DNA from: Asterionellopsis glacialis
Taxonomy: Eukaryota; Bacillariophyta; Plagiogrammaphyceae; Rhaphoneidales; Asterionellopsidaceae
Direction of reading: 5' to 3'
NCBI GenBank assembly: GCA_014885115.2
Contig: WKLE02000570.1
Location: 1-64,000 of the forward strand
DNA length: 64,000 nt
How positions within the stretch are numbered: position 1 is the stretch's first letter; each line of letters begins with the position of its first letter. Below, piece by piece: positions 31,901-41,771 of this stretch. Below the pieces are notes generated by a model, which saw nothing but the letters and a program-made list of their open reading frames with translations, had not been told where the DNA came from and did not search any database. Both the position numbers and the translations under genes were made by a program.

Positions 31901-32112
31901 TTCGGCATTTTATCAAAATAAGATCAAGACGAGTACCACCTGGAATATCAAGGACGAATGGAGGCGACGTACAAGGACAGGGTACTCCGATTCAAGCTCC
32001 AGCCGTCATGAGTATGGGTTTCTCACCACCAGCACAGACATTTATGTCACCCGTAATGATGGTTCCAACTTCTAATACTGTTACTGCAAGTCCTAACCCC
32101 AGACATCACTAG
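28984..32112 (+). CDS. Large type I membrane protein with FG-GAP-like propeller and Cys-rich modules
   Basis: The main exon encodes 1042 residues; its 5' end is unresolved because the frame runs to a splice acceptor (AAGCAG, 28978-28983) rather than an ATG. The first ~400 residues repeat a beta-propeller pattern: LSPDGKRLAVSS, GRVQVYNY, RLGFSMSLSSDGTSLVVG, FGRSVSISHDGNRIAASS. Two homologous Cys modules follow (about 435-530 and 533-625), each starting CG(F/Y)P(I/V)D, with C.W..GRCTS and ending CxWY. A Ser/Pro/Thr-rich linker leads to a further domain (CQCDTSLRKC onward, about 783-935) and a transmembrane helix (ATIFTAVGLSIFLLI, about 960-978) with a short Pro-rich cytosolic tail. Probably a cell-surface or vesicle receptor/adhesin; the ligand is unknown. 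Confidence 0.75.
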   Translation, partial: SDVKDRRLDTIELNQVGNDLYGAPGLDYQSSHTEFGTTVILSQTDGSRIAVGAPLHGWTTQFQNSSNFASKESGGVFLYNYVSTLSSSQWELLWFLTGDPGEKIGSRFSLAADGTRVAVRRYNTNPSSVQVYDIHSDGKFNLVGSQINSFANGDTVTLSPDGKRLAVSSESFNKSAGCVEIYELDTVEAWRKVGTIDCNTNMDTIGTSIQQQRCGWITSFSLSGDRLAISSPNYSSDGVPKRGRVQVYNYIGLKQTWKQLGRSVIGIHADDRLGFSMSLSSDGTSLVVGIPGGDGDSFKRGVVQVFHFINEDWVQKGSIMQGQIDNDRFGRSVSISHDGNRIAASSYMHDQQRGQLRVFQYSGENENWVQVGTDIDGDSPRDRFGFGIFSVTMTGTGDRVASGSIFHRNSYGLSTGRVRVFGDSELSHGLCGFPIDMLAGKDPFENLEMTCNDAARTSGECRDTFFFSAYQCEWINGRCTSNADGTNEDSECPIIVNKTRCESTTWSGPRRCIWYSFNDRAPPPAPEWDTNSAYCGYPVDFIDGTDDPFAKPRQPCHTTAQTHEVCTNSSFLAVYECFWEDGRCTSQAVHVAEDATCSQKDSQNLCDESKWVGSRACFWYDEESSALPQGPSSRLSLPPSSRISFSAKPTFTSTASESPHIIKGPIENFQPPVSQPIMIELPPHQMPILSPNENSISPSIQPPSDAKTKTQSPLSYLSPSSHPASDKGNNFMSPIIAPTFSNAPMGTKKSLQPTTNPTFWFEQKPTPMIQISFAPTIDGDNVVTACQCDTSLRKCIDEPVREDQSLYICLSISTQDENNSVAEFVAIRDITIVQAGELSDTVIRHFTSNLLTFVSVEEKHASIRTELKPRFYSADTVDHVSVEGVVIIAQAGKRLDLQKRKGGDNEHRFETATIEGNFQFQVGLVPSLQNTQSVTITVEQPDDDETDPESTAWSWKGLATIFTAVGLSIFLLIRHFIKIRSRRVPPGISRTNGGDVQGQGTPIQAPAVMSMGFSPPAQTFMSPVMMVPTSNTVTASPNPRHH

Positions 32113-32786
32113 CAATAGCAACGACAGTGAACTCCAACACGCCCTCACTTATTTTCCAATAGTGGCTAAAATGAAACAGGAAAAATTTACCAAATAAAAA
32201 TGAACGCTGTACTGTAAAATATGCCGAATGTATTGAGATGCCGTTCCTTATCCTAATTTCACCAGTAATATAGGTTAACAGTTCATAATATTTTGGAATA
32301 CGTGGTGTATACCGCACTGTATTAAGACTCAACTCATTGTTTCTTTTGCAATTCTTCTTCCTTTCTCTCGAATGAATTTCGACAGTGGCTCTCCTTTGTC
32401 TGCTTCAAGGTTGTGTGTCAATTGTCAAAATCAATATATGTGAAGGTTTTTGTTCACACGGAAATTTCCTGGTCATTTGTGCCCGGGGATTTCGGTAAAT
32501 TAAGGTAGTCGTATGACCAGTTTCCAAAACTCCACGAATAATTCTATCATTTCTGAATGAGTGTTTCGGTGAAAGCCAAGATCTTTGACACTGTTAACCG
32601 CGCAATGACAGTGAGAACTCGTCACAAGGTAGAAGAAGTCTACGTGTGGTAGCTCAAAATGGAAAAGTGGAGACAAATCATGCAACCTCCTATTTTATCT
32701 TACAAATTAGTAGGCATTCTTTGTAGACCGGTAGACTATAATAAAATTAAAAATCAAGCATCGCCGAGCCCACTGTCTGTTGGTAC
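32113..32786. other. Convergent spacer
   Basis: Sequence between two convergent genes, AT-rich, with no open frame of coding character and no recognised element. Confidence 0.5.
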
Positions 32787-34556
32787 TTAAGCAGTCTTCT
32801 CATAACCTGTCTCTATCAACTTGCCTTTGATTCTTCGTGACAAAGGCCCAATTCTCAAATATTCGTACACAACTGCAACAGCTTGGAAGGCAGAAAATGC
32901 AGCCAAGGATAATAGGATACCATCCAGTCTCTTGCCTAGAGGTGACCCCAAACATGCTACCATAATACCAACACCCATGGAAGTAATAGTTGCCAATGCC
33001 TTGTATCGGGCCAATCCCAACATGATTCCTTCACCTGCAAAGATGGGTCCATTCAGGACGTGTAATAGAGCAGCGATGTGTGCAGGAGCTTTCACAGCTT
33101 CTTGTACTTCGGGAAGTGTGGAAAACACCGGAACTAGGAATGGAGTTGCAAAAAGTTGTGTCAAGGATAGTAATATACCCACAATCGATGCCCAAATAAA
33201 GGTACGGTCTGCAACGGATCGGGCCTCATCCTTTCCACTTTTGGCAAGTGCTGCAGGTACAAGTGCGGCCGCAGTGCCCTGCATGGCAACATGTACGACA
33301 ATGCCTACAACATGAATTTGCATCACAATCCCATATGCTGCAGCAGATACACCCGTAGGGTCCATGGCTTGTGCTCTTCTTGTGGCAGTGACGAATCCTG
33401 CATTCAATGCAGCTTGACGGAATAACATGGCTAATCCACCTTGAATTAATGGTAAGAGACTTGACCACGATGGAGGTTTGACAAGCAATGATAATTTGGC
33501 AAGTTTACGACGCAATAATAGTTTGAGATATATGAGACCGCCTGCTGTTTCAGATAGGGCTGTGGCAAGTGCTGCACCTACAAATCCAATACTTCTAGAA
33601 CCAAACATGGTCAAGGGGTCCAAAACTAAATTCATGGCATTCGTTGCCAATGATACCTTGAGGGGAGTGACAGTGTTCAGCATACCACGATAGGCAGCAA
33701 AGCCTGTTGCAGACATTAATGCTGGAATCATGGATAATGCACGTAATCTTAAATAGGGTGCAGCATACTCCATCGCTGGTGCACCCGGTGGTAATACCAT
33801 ACTTAATCCAACTTTGGGAAAGGCTACAAGCAAGAGCATTCCTAATCCACCTAACACATTACATAAGAACAATGACTCACAAACTCGGTCACGTGCTGCC
33901 TCTTGATCACCAGATCCCACAGCTTTTGCCACCAGTGGTGCTGTAATGTTGGGGAGGAATGATATTAAAAAGAATAATGTAAAGAAAGCTTGATTGGCAG
34001 CTGCTTGTCCTGCCAATGCCAAGGCGTCACCCATACGGCCTACCCAAAATGTATCAACACTATTCACAATTGGTACAACAGCTAAATTGATCATACTAGG
34101 TATAGATGTTTCTAATATAGATCGATCTAATGTATCACCACGCATTTTTTTATTCAATTTCGGTAATGCACGTAAAAATCGTTCACGGGATGTCATGGGT
34201 GGTTTTGTATTTGAAAAATCGCTAATGGCATGTGGCATATCACCACATTCGTCCTCATTGCATGTGATACTATCAAAGTCTTCTTTGGGGTCACTTGTTT
34301 TTTTAGTTGTTGTTATTGATTCTTCCACATCACCATCAGACGACGAGGACGATGCACCAAGAGAGGAAATAGTAATTCTTTGCTGGTGTTGCGTAGTTGA
34401 TGTTTTTCTTTGCCAAGACGACTCGATATTCTTATGAATTTGTTGAGCACCCGCCGATGGAAATATAGATGCTCGGTGACTAGATGATGAAAATGCACAT
34501 ACCGAAGATGATGATGACGACAAAAGAATCGTCAATGTGAGAATCTCGAATCTCAT
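32787..34556 (-). CDS. MATE-family efflux carrier, predicted plastid-targeted
   Basis: Unspliced, 589 residues. The N-terminus is a signal peptide (ILTLTILLSSSSSSVCAF) with cleavage expected before Phe in the CAF-SSS context. A Ser-rich, positively charged stretch follows, the bipartite arrangement that directs proteins into diatom plastids of secondary origin. After an acidic linker comes the MATE fold from about residue 145: LETSIPSMINLAVVPIVNSVDTFWVGRMG, AAANQAFFTLFFLISFLPNITAPLVA and a second matching half from about 360 (AMLFRQAALNAGFVTATRRA). MATE proteins are H+- or Na+-coupled exporters of organic cations and metabolites. The closest-looking relatives are plant plastid EDS5/DTX45-type carriers. 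The substrate is unknown. Confidence 0.87.
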   Translation of the reverse strand: MRFEILTLTILLSSSSSSVCAFSSSSHRASIFPSAGAQQIHKNIESSWQRKTSTTQHQQRITISSLGASSSSSDGDVEESITTTKKTSDPKEDFDSITCNEDECGDMPHAISDFSNTKPPMTSRERFLRALPKLNKKMRGDTLDRSILETSIPSMINLAVVPIVNSVDTFWVGRMGDALALAGQAAANQAFFTLFFLISFLPNITAPLVAKAVGSGDQEAARDRVCESLFLCNVLGGLGMLLLVAFPKVGLSMVLPPGAPAMEYAAPYLRLRALSMIPALMSATGFAAYRGMLNTVTPLKVSLATNAMNLVLDPLTMFGSRSIGFVGAALATALSETAGGLIYLKLLLRRKLAKLSLLVKPPSWSSLLPLIQGGLAMLFRQAALNAGFVTATRRAQAMDPTGVSAAAYGIVMQIHVVGIVVHVAMQGTAAALVPAALAKSGKDEARSVADRTFIWASIVGILLSLTQLFATPFLVPVFSTLPEVQEAVKAPAHIAALLHVLNGPIFAGEGIMLGLARYKALATITSMGVGIMVACLGSPLGKRLDGILLSLAAFSAFQAVAVVYEYLRIGPLSRRIKGKLIETGYEKTA

Positions 34557-35346
34557 GACAGATCTATAATACTATGTGTTTGACTTTTTATTATCTCTTG
34601 AGAAAGTATATCAAGATTTGCCTATGATATAATGATGCTGGTTCTAAATTTTGAATACAGCGAATTCACAATGAGTGGGTGTTGGAATGCGTGCACAGGG
34701 ATCGTTATGTGATCTGTGACATGCAAGAAAATGCAAAAGCACACACGTTTTCAAAGAACGCTGTTTATCGAGAAGATGAATTCACAAAAAAACAGATGGT
34801 TTCTTCTAATATAAGCCAGATGAACCATCATGAAAAAGCCCTAATGCAATGATAAATGGAGGGAGGAATGACGTGTTTTGTGTTTTCGCCACCGACCTAC
34901 CATACTGTCTGTGAAGTCTAATTGGCTGTTCATTGTATGTGCCTCTGTCCGGACGTCTTCTGTGCTGGAGGCTGGCTCATTGAGTGTCTGTCTTCTCTAG
35001 CAAGATCATCAGACAGAGTGACACACATCTCATTTTTTCTCTTGGTTCTTTGATTTTAGCATGTCGCGCCTGCCTGTGAGTTGCCGTTGTGTCATCGTTT
35101 GTGGGATTTGACTGACATCGTGTCGTGCGTTTTCTTGCATTTTTCAACTCTCTCAACATCACAACACTCCACGACGCAACAGCAGAGAGGGTGCTTTGAC
35201 CGAGAAGAGTTGTTCAATCAGACAACACCAGTACACAAAATCCTCAGTGAATTCATCAGTTGACTCTTGCAGAACGCAGAACGATTTTTGGTCCTGTGCT
35301 GAATTGGCCTACAGACGCACGAAGTATCGCCATTTTTCTTTTCATC
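34557..35346. other. Divergent intergenic region
   Basis: Spacer of about 0.8 kb between the divergent MATE and purple acid phosphatase genes. The frames extending upstream of 35347 begin only at TTG or lack coding character. No recognisable regulatory motif; phosphate-response elements cannot be identified by eye. Confidence 0.5.
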
Positions 35347-37355
35347 ATGATTCGTCGGAACTGCTGCACAAAGTTCTCATTGATGGGCCACGCTCATTGG
35401 AATGTTTTGATGTGGTGCTGTATTGCTTTATCAGTACTTTCAACTCGGGTCGTATCCTCGGAGGAAATCTATTCTTCACCCACTATGCCAACACCAGACT
35501 TTATTGATATTCCTGCTACTTTTGATTCTTCAGCATTTGATACCAATCTTTATTATCGACACGGTAGCGCTGCTGATCCTTCATCAGCATCTGATCCTTG
35601 TATGCCACAGCATATTCATTTAAGTCAATCCTCGGATCTCACGCAATCACAAAACAACAACGGACAGTATGAAATTGATATGACAGTATCCTTTACTTTG
35701 GATTACAAAATGTGTAGTAATGCTATACCTACCGTCTACTATGGACAAGGCATGAAAAATGAAGGGTTTGCTGTCCAGGGAGACAAAAAAGAACAATTCA
35801 ATTATAGCAGTCCAAAAGTCGGTGGTTTCTTTGAATCGAATTGGATTTATCATATTGTTCTCCCTAATTTACAGGGTGGTAGGAAACGAACATGGTATAA
35901 CATTCAAGTTGTTTCTGTTGCCGATGATGACAACTCTATTACTACTACTAATCAGAAGAGCAGTAACGATCTTGGATCGCGGGGGGCGTGGATTACGGTA
36001 ACAAATACAATAGTCGGAAGCGTTGTTGATGCTCTAAAAGGAATGTTTTATGTAGTTGTTAATGGGTCAGCATTGCTGCAAAATTGTCTCTTTTCCAACT
36101 GCATTACCACCACTTCAATGGTACGACGACGACGCGATCTCGAGGGGAATTCACATAATACTGTGTCGACCACAGCGACAACTACGACGACTGCAACCAT
36201 GACATTTTTGACTCCACCTTTACCAGGTGAACCGACTGCATTAGCCTTGATTGGTGATTTAGGACAAACTGAGAATTCAACAAAAACCATGTATCATATT
36301 TTTCGTGATGCGTTAAATCCATCAATCAAAGAAAATCCCATTTCTTTGATGTTATGTGCTGGAGATATGGCATATGCAGGTACGTCCCGTTATGAGCGAG
36401 AGTCTTGTGTGTTTCATCTAAACTCTCTCCCCCCTTTGTTTTTGCATTTGGACTTTTGCATTGTTGTATTTTTGCTAACAAATTGATTTTTCTCGTTCTC
36501 TATTTAAATAAAGATGGCGATCCCCAACGTTGGCCTAGTTGGTTTGATTTGATGGAGCCTTTGTTACGAAAACTTCCATTACATGTAGGTGCTGGGAATC
36601 ATGAAATTGAATGTGACAATGTTACCAACAATATTTTTATACAATATGAACATTACTTTCGTATGCCTAACCGTATTGGGCCTGCTGAAACAAAGCCCAT
36701 CACTGAAGATTACCGTAAAACACTATGGAATGGCAACTGTGCATCACCCAGTGCCTTTCAGGGGACCTACAATTATGGAAATGCTTTTTATAGCTTTCAA
36801 CATGGATTAGTCCATGTCATTGTCTTGAGTTCCTATTCAGACACTACCGTGGGTTCCATCCAATATCAATGGTTCGAGTACCAATTAAGTAAAGTGTTTG
36901 ATCGATCGAAAACTCCATGGTTATTGGTATCCTTCCATACACCGTTCTATACAACCTTTGTAGGCCATAATGATGAAATTGAAGCTGTGACAATGAAAGA
37001 ATCCATGGAACCATTGTTGGTGAAGTACGGTGTAAATTTAGCTGTGTCTGGTCATGACCATGCCTATATGCGTACCGAATCATTGGCATATGGAAAGGTT
37101 GACCCTACAGGTCGGTCTCCTATTTATCTAACGGTAGGAGCTGGTGGAAACAGAGAACAACACAGTCGATCCTACAAGAATGAAACACATCCTGAACCAT
37201 GGGTAGCCAAACGTGATCGATATGAATATGGGTATGGCCATTTCTTTGCCGCCAATGCAACTCATGCGCAATTAAAATGGGTCCGTGACGGTACCACCAA
37301 CCTTGGCATTCAAGATGTTGTGTGGTTGAAAAATCCCCACGCTCCAGCTAGCTAG
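35347..37355 (+). CDS. Secreted purple acid phosphatase
   Basis: Two exons, 35347-36379 and 36514-37355, with a 134-nt phase-1 intron, give 624 residues. A signal peptide or anchor (VLMWCCIALSVLSTRVVSS) follows a basic start. The N-terminal half holds a fibronectin-like domain, then a Thr/Ser-rich stretch. The five metal-ligand motifs of the family are complete: GDLGQTEN (about 302), GDMAYADGD (about 345, restored by splicing), GNHEIE (about 371), VSFHTPF (about 482) and GHDHAY (about 523). Purple acid phosphatases use a dinuclear Fe-metal centre to release phosphate from organic esters, commonly outside the cell or in the vacuole, and are often induced by phosphate starvation. Length matches the large plant-type enzymes. 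Confidence 0.9.
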
Positions 37356-37873
37356 GTCGTAAGAAGTACTCTAACAATAGTAAAGTTTTAACTAATCAAG
37401 TCGCATTTCGAAAGGGGGTGCATCAGTCTCAAGCAAGCTGATTTGGCGTGCGCCTGTGAAAGTAGAAGAAAGGTACAATGCATGGAACACTATATTGGTG
37501 GGAACTCATTTGAGTGTTTTCGGAACGCATACACAACGAGAAACATGTAATGTGGCGAATGGAAAACATCTGAACAAGAGCATTATCCATAAACTGTGAA
37601 AATCAACCATGTGTTCTAATCTACCTAATGTAGTCCTAGTACTGCGTATCATAGTAGTGTCATTTCTTAGACTTTCCCCCCACTTCCAATTTCCACTTCC
37701 TTATTCTGTTATGCAGTTCTTTTGCTATTTTTAGACTAGTAAATATTATCCATAGACCCAATTATATTATCACAATGACGACGAAGAAAAAAGGAGTGCA
37801 TCCAAAAAGAAAAAAAATATCATTCCGTCTTGAAATATATTTTTCTATTTTTCTAGAGAATTCCAGAGTCTGT
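37356..37873. other. Convergent spacer
   Basis: Sequence between the phosphatase and Ran stop codons. No coding frame is supported on the plus strand; the antisense frames overlapping Ran are shadows of it. Confidence 0.5.
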
Positions 37874-38521
37874 TTAGAGATCATCGTCATCATCTTCTGG
37901 AAGAGGCTGAGCAGCAGCTTGAGCCAACTCTGCCTCGTACCTGGCCTTGGTCTGTTCGTCAATGGTGAACTCTGGAGGCTGAAGAGCAGGAGCCTCAACA
38001 AAGTGAAGAGCATTGTCTCCCGACAGCTTGCGTGCCAACCAGAGGAAAGGCTTCTCAAAGTTGTAGTTGGACTTGGCAGAGATATCGTAGTACTGGAGGT
38101 TCTTCTTTCGGTGGAAGGTAATCTGCTTGGCCTTAACCTTACGGTCCTTGATTTCGACCTTGTTTCCGGTGAGGACAATAGGGATATTCTCGCAGACACG
38201 AGTAAGATCACGATGCCAGTTGGGGACATTCTTGTAGGTAATACGGGAGGTCACATCGAACATAATGATGGCGCATTGTCCTTGGATGTAATAACCGTCA
38301 CGAAGACCACCGAATTTTTCTTGTCCAGCAGTATCCCAAACGTTGAACTTGATTGGACCGCGGTTAGTGTGGAAGGTCAAAGGGTGCACTTCCACGCCTA
38401 ACGTGGCGACGTATTTCTTTTCGAATTCACCCGTCAAGTGACGCTTCACGAAGGTTGTTTTACCGACACCGCCATCTCCTACTAGGATTAGCTTGAATTC
38501 TGGAACATCTTGCGCTGCCAT
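37874..38521 (-). CDS. RAN: Ran GTPase (nuclear transport)
   Basis: Unspliced, 215 residues (animal Ran 216), aligning without gaps of note. Motifs: P-loop GDGGVGKT (15-22), switch I ending [11 protein letters not shown], switch [45 protein letters not shown] and the acidic C-terminal tail PEDDDDDL that contacts Ran-binding proteins. No C-terminal Cys, as expected for unprenylated Ran. It controls cargo loading of importins and exportins and spindle assembly through the RanGTP gradient. The G4 guanine-specificity motif reads NKVE (about 120-123) instead of NKVD, a conservative but unusual change. No intron is present. Confidence 0.97.
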   Translation of the reverse strand: MAAQDVPEFKLILVGDGGVGKTTFVKRHLTGEFEKKYVATLGVEVHPLTFHTNRGPIKFNVWDTAGQEKFGGLRDGYYIQGQCAIIMFDVTSRITYKNVPNWHRDLTRVCENIPIVLTGNKVEIKDRKVKAKQITFHRKKNLQYYDISAKSNYNFEKPFLWLARKLSGDNALHFVEAPALQPPEFTIDEQTKARYEAELAQAAAQPLPEDDDDDL

Positions 38522-39467
38522 TTTGAAGTATTACAGTAAGACTACACTGCTATATTAACAATGCTGATACAAACGGACTCGATGTCGGTCGAGAAAAGAA
38601 AGGATGGAAGAGAATAGGCTGCTTCTTGTTACGGAGAACGCTATAGACCTCAATGGAGCCAGAGCGAAAGGATAGAGACGATCGAGGGCGCGCTGCAAAA
38701 CCAGTCCTTGGTTGGGATTATTTTTTGTATGGCACAGCAACATTCACGTTACAGTAGACTTGTCTTGCTGCGGCCAAAATGGAACTTTGGTATAGTCTCT
38801 ACGTCAAACAATCGTTCATAGGACTGTTCAGTCAGAAACCCTTCTGTATTTACTAATACGGCGGGAGACGAGGGAGGGAATCGAGAAGACGGATACTCTC
38901 TCGGAAGCACGGTTGGTTTTTCAATCAACGGCGAAGTCGGCTTGCTGCTCGTTGGTTGCGCACGACGTCTGTCAACCGCCAGATTTTCAACAACCGAAAA
39001 AAAATGTAAAGCAAACCCAAAGTCTCCGGGAAGAAGGACAGACGCTTTTCTCCCGACATACTCTTCTGTCAATCTGTCAACAAGGACACAACAGTCACAT
39101 TTTTGGGTTTTTAATTTTGTTTTGCGGTTACTAGAGATACTTCTCTCTCTAGAGAGAGAGTGAATTATTGTACAAAGGGAATACTACTAGATTGAACGAA
39201 TATGCAAAATTGTTTTACTTCGATTTGACGTAGCAAAAGGTGCGTGCAATATAGAAAAGAATAAACCATGGTTTGCCCAAGGTGGTGCATTAGGACATTA
39301 TAAATAGAAATGACAGTAAATCCTATTGTCGGATGTACAGCAGCTATTGGATTGGAAATGATAGAATTACTAAAAACAATACTACAGTAAAAAAAGGCGT
39401 GACATCGTTTGGGTAAAGGGCGGCATCACCATTATTTTAGCGTATTTTAGTTAAAAAATAGCACTTT
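38522..39467. other. Spacer upstream of Ran
   Basis: No gene supported: the 107-codon minus-strand frame here begins at TTG and has no recognisable homology. A perfect 18-bp palindrome of alternating CT/AG (39143-39160) sits in the middle. Confidence 0.5.
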
Positions 39468-40955
39468 TTATGATTCATAAGCATGATAGGGCATGGTAGT
39501 CATATATTCTCTGCCTTCCGCTTCACTAGCAAAATGAAGATTCTTTGGGTAGTATGTAGCTTGATCTGGAAAGTACTTACTTAGGCCTCCTAAATAATCT
39601 GGGATGTATTCCTTTCCGACCAATGCTTCTAGCATATCCGCCCTCTGCTGTGGGTTATGAGGCACAAGCTTGATCTTTTCTCGAACTTCTTTACTAATGA
39701 GCGGCACAATTAATTTCAATAAAAATTCACCTACTCGAGACATGTTGACAATCAGTACCATACCCAACCGATCAGGATAGTGGTCCTGCATCATGGTCAT
39801 CCCATGTTTGATATCTTTTAAACTTGGCATTTTGTTTAGCTGGAAACCTGATCCGTCTACTACACAATTGTATTTTCCAATCTTATTATTCGATCTCTTT
39901 AGATTGTCAGCAATTGCCCTGTCCAACGTATTCAAAAGTGCTCTATAGTATGCTTCGGGATCAACCGTCTTGTGATACCCAAGCCGATACCATACTATAG
40001 AATGACCCGACTCGTCACCCTCGACACTGGGACTGTATCCATGATAATAAATGAACCCATCGGAATTTTCCTTAATAGCAGAGGGTGTTACCATCCACGG
40101 CTTGTACTTTTCACGCCATTCGAATGTATGTGCCAAGGCAACTTCGGCATCACACGTCTGGGAACATAATTTAAAGGGAAATGTCGATTGCATATCGTTG
40201 GGATACTTCATAATACGTAGGTACGCTGCCATGAGTCTTCCACCATCCATTCCATCCAATCCAGAACCTTGTGCTGGACGCCACCAGCGAGTACTTTTGT
40301 CTCCTCCCCAACTTATTGCTTGTACACGTGCATCAAAACTGCCGCTACCACCATCATTGCCCGTAGTATTCTCCATAATATAGTCTTTGGATTTCTTGGC
40401 CAACTTTGTCACCAACTGCAATTGAGATTTGTTCAACTTCCAATCATATGCGGTAGAGGCGGATGGATATTCTGACAAGTCTACCGTTGATTTCTTCGTA
40501 ACAGATGATGACGATTCTTCTCCTCCTGCAGTTGTAGGACATGTTGTTGTTGGAGGTGATGACTGACGACCAAATATCCATCCATGAATTTCATAAGCTG
40601 CACCACAAAGCAATGATGAATCATCTACTTCTTCCGTTACAACAGGTACAACTACCGGTTGTTCTTTTTCTTTTTTCTTCCAGAATTTTAAAGGATTTCT
40701 CTTCTTTTTCTTTTTTTCCTCTTTCGCGGTTGTTGTTGGTGGTGGTATGCATACAGATGATAAACCTTTTGGCGGACTACATATTTGTGGTGTTACAGCA
40801 GCTATGATGACTATCAAGGCGGCTACAACCACTAAACTCACAACAACCCCAAACAAAAATTGTTTTATTGATTCTTCTTCTTCATTGTCCTTGTTCTTGG
40901 AAGTATAATTATTTTTGGAGTTGTTGCTTTCCTTCACTTTTCCGTTCGCAGGCAT
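39468..40955 (-). CDS. CRAL-TRIO (Sec14-like) lipid-binding protein with N-terminal transmembrane helix
   Basis: Unspliced, 495 residues from the ATG at 40955. A polar N-terminus precedes a long hydrophobic helix (QFLFGVVVSLVVVAALIVIIAAV, about 33-55; shown in part), a Lys-rich patch (about 80-105) and a Ser/Thr linker. From about 235 the protein follows the CRAL-TRIO pattern: GRLMAAYLRIMKYP, AEVALAHTFEWREKY, YYHGYSPS, ALLNTLDRAI, CVVDGSGFQLNKMP, HYPDRLGMVLIVNMSRV, FLLKLIVPLISKEVREKI and LVGKEYIPDYLGG. Sec14-type domains bind and exchange phospholipids or other hydrophobic ligands between membranes. The membrane anchor plus basic patch suggests a contact-site or ER-tethered role; this is inference. 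Confidence 0.83.
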   Translation of the reverse strand: MPANGKVKESNNSKNNYTSKNKDNEEEESIKQFLFGVVVSLVVVAALIVIIAAVTPQICSPPKGLSSVCIPPPTTTAKEEKKKKKRNPLKFWKKKEKEQPVVVPVVTEEVDDSSLLCGAAYEIHGWIFGRQSSPPTTTCPTTAGGEESSSSVTKKSTVDLSEYPSASTAYDWKLNKSQLQLVTKLAKKSKDYIMENTTGNDGGSGSFDARVQAISWGGDKSTRWWRPAQGSGLDGMDGGRLMAAYLRIMKYPNDMQSTFPFKLCSQTCDAEVALAHTFEWREKYKPWMVTPSAIKENSDGFIYYHGYSPSVEGDESGHSIVWYRLGYHKTVDPEAYYRALLNTLDRAIADNLKRSNNKIGKYNCVVDGSGFQLNKMPSLKDIKHGMTMMQDHYPDRLGMVLIVNMSRVGEFLLKLIVPLISKEVREKIKLVPHNPQQRADMLEALVGKEYIPDYLGGLSKYFPDQATYYPKNLHFASEAEGREYMTTMPYHAYES

Positions 40956-41771
40956 GGTATTTTCTGTTGGAAACCTCAAAGCAAGAAAATTGATTAGATC
41001 AGAACTGATTCAATGGCAATGGTGACGCTAATGATCTCAGATCTGTTCTCTCTTTCTCTCTCTTTTAGGAGCCTTTCTCAAGCGTCGTCTACTGTAGCGA
41101 TTCCTTTTCTCTAGATCAAGAATTCTCAAAAAAAGCTCCAGGGGTTCAGGGTGGGATGTGTGACAAGTGTCAGACAATCTCAGTGTATGAAAACGAATCA
41201 CGAGATATTGCCTTGTCTCTTGAAGAAAATTTTCTCACAGACAAACAACGCGATGCGTTCCACTCTGGGTCTACAGGTTCCATTTCACACTCCGATCAAC
41301 AGACAGCAAGCAGGGAGAAAACTGACGACGTACGTACTATTTAATTCAGTACGTATACTAGTACTATTTAAATAGTACGTACCAGGTAGATTTTAAACAA
41401 AGATAGCAATAACAGTAAGAAACTCGGAGAAATGTCTTTTCCACTCTAGATTTACATAGTTGGTTTATTATGCAATTTCTTTGGAGATTTGTTTCTTATC
41501 TTGTACCAGTACTCGTAGGTTCTACGTGTTAGGCGTACCAGGTAACGCGAAAATTCACAACACAGTAAGGACGCAGTGGTACAGCAATACCGTATGCATA
41601 TTTACTGTTGCGCGATTCGTCTAGTGCGGAAACGATAGAGAGCGTAACAAAGAACAAAAATCACAACAAGGAATTGATGACACTTTTCCTTTCATTGCTG
41701 CTTGTTGCATCTGATCGATCGCGATTTTGAGGCAGAGGAAGTCGATCAAACTGAGTAGAGAACAAGACTGA
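40956..41771. other. Divergent spacer with inverted repeats
   Basis: No gene supported. It contains nested inverted repeats at 41330-41382 (listed separately) and ACCAGGTA copies at about 41382 and 41539. Confidence 0.5.
41330..41382. repeat. Nested GTAC-rich inverted repeats
   Basis: A 15-bp arm GTACGTACTATTTAA (41330-41344) is complemented at 41368-41382. Inside, 41361-41378 is itself a perfect 18-bp palindrome, GTACTATTTAAATAGTAC. The right arm runs directly into an ACCAGGTA motif. Confidence 0.85.

Noticed and set aside
38749..39072. Minus-strand 107-codon frame upstream of Ran
   Set aside because: It begins at TTG and shows no family motif; more likely Ran upstream sequence.
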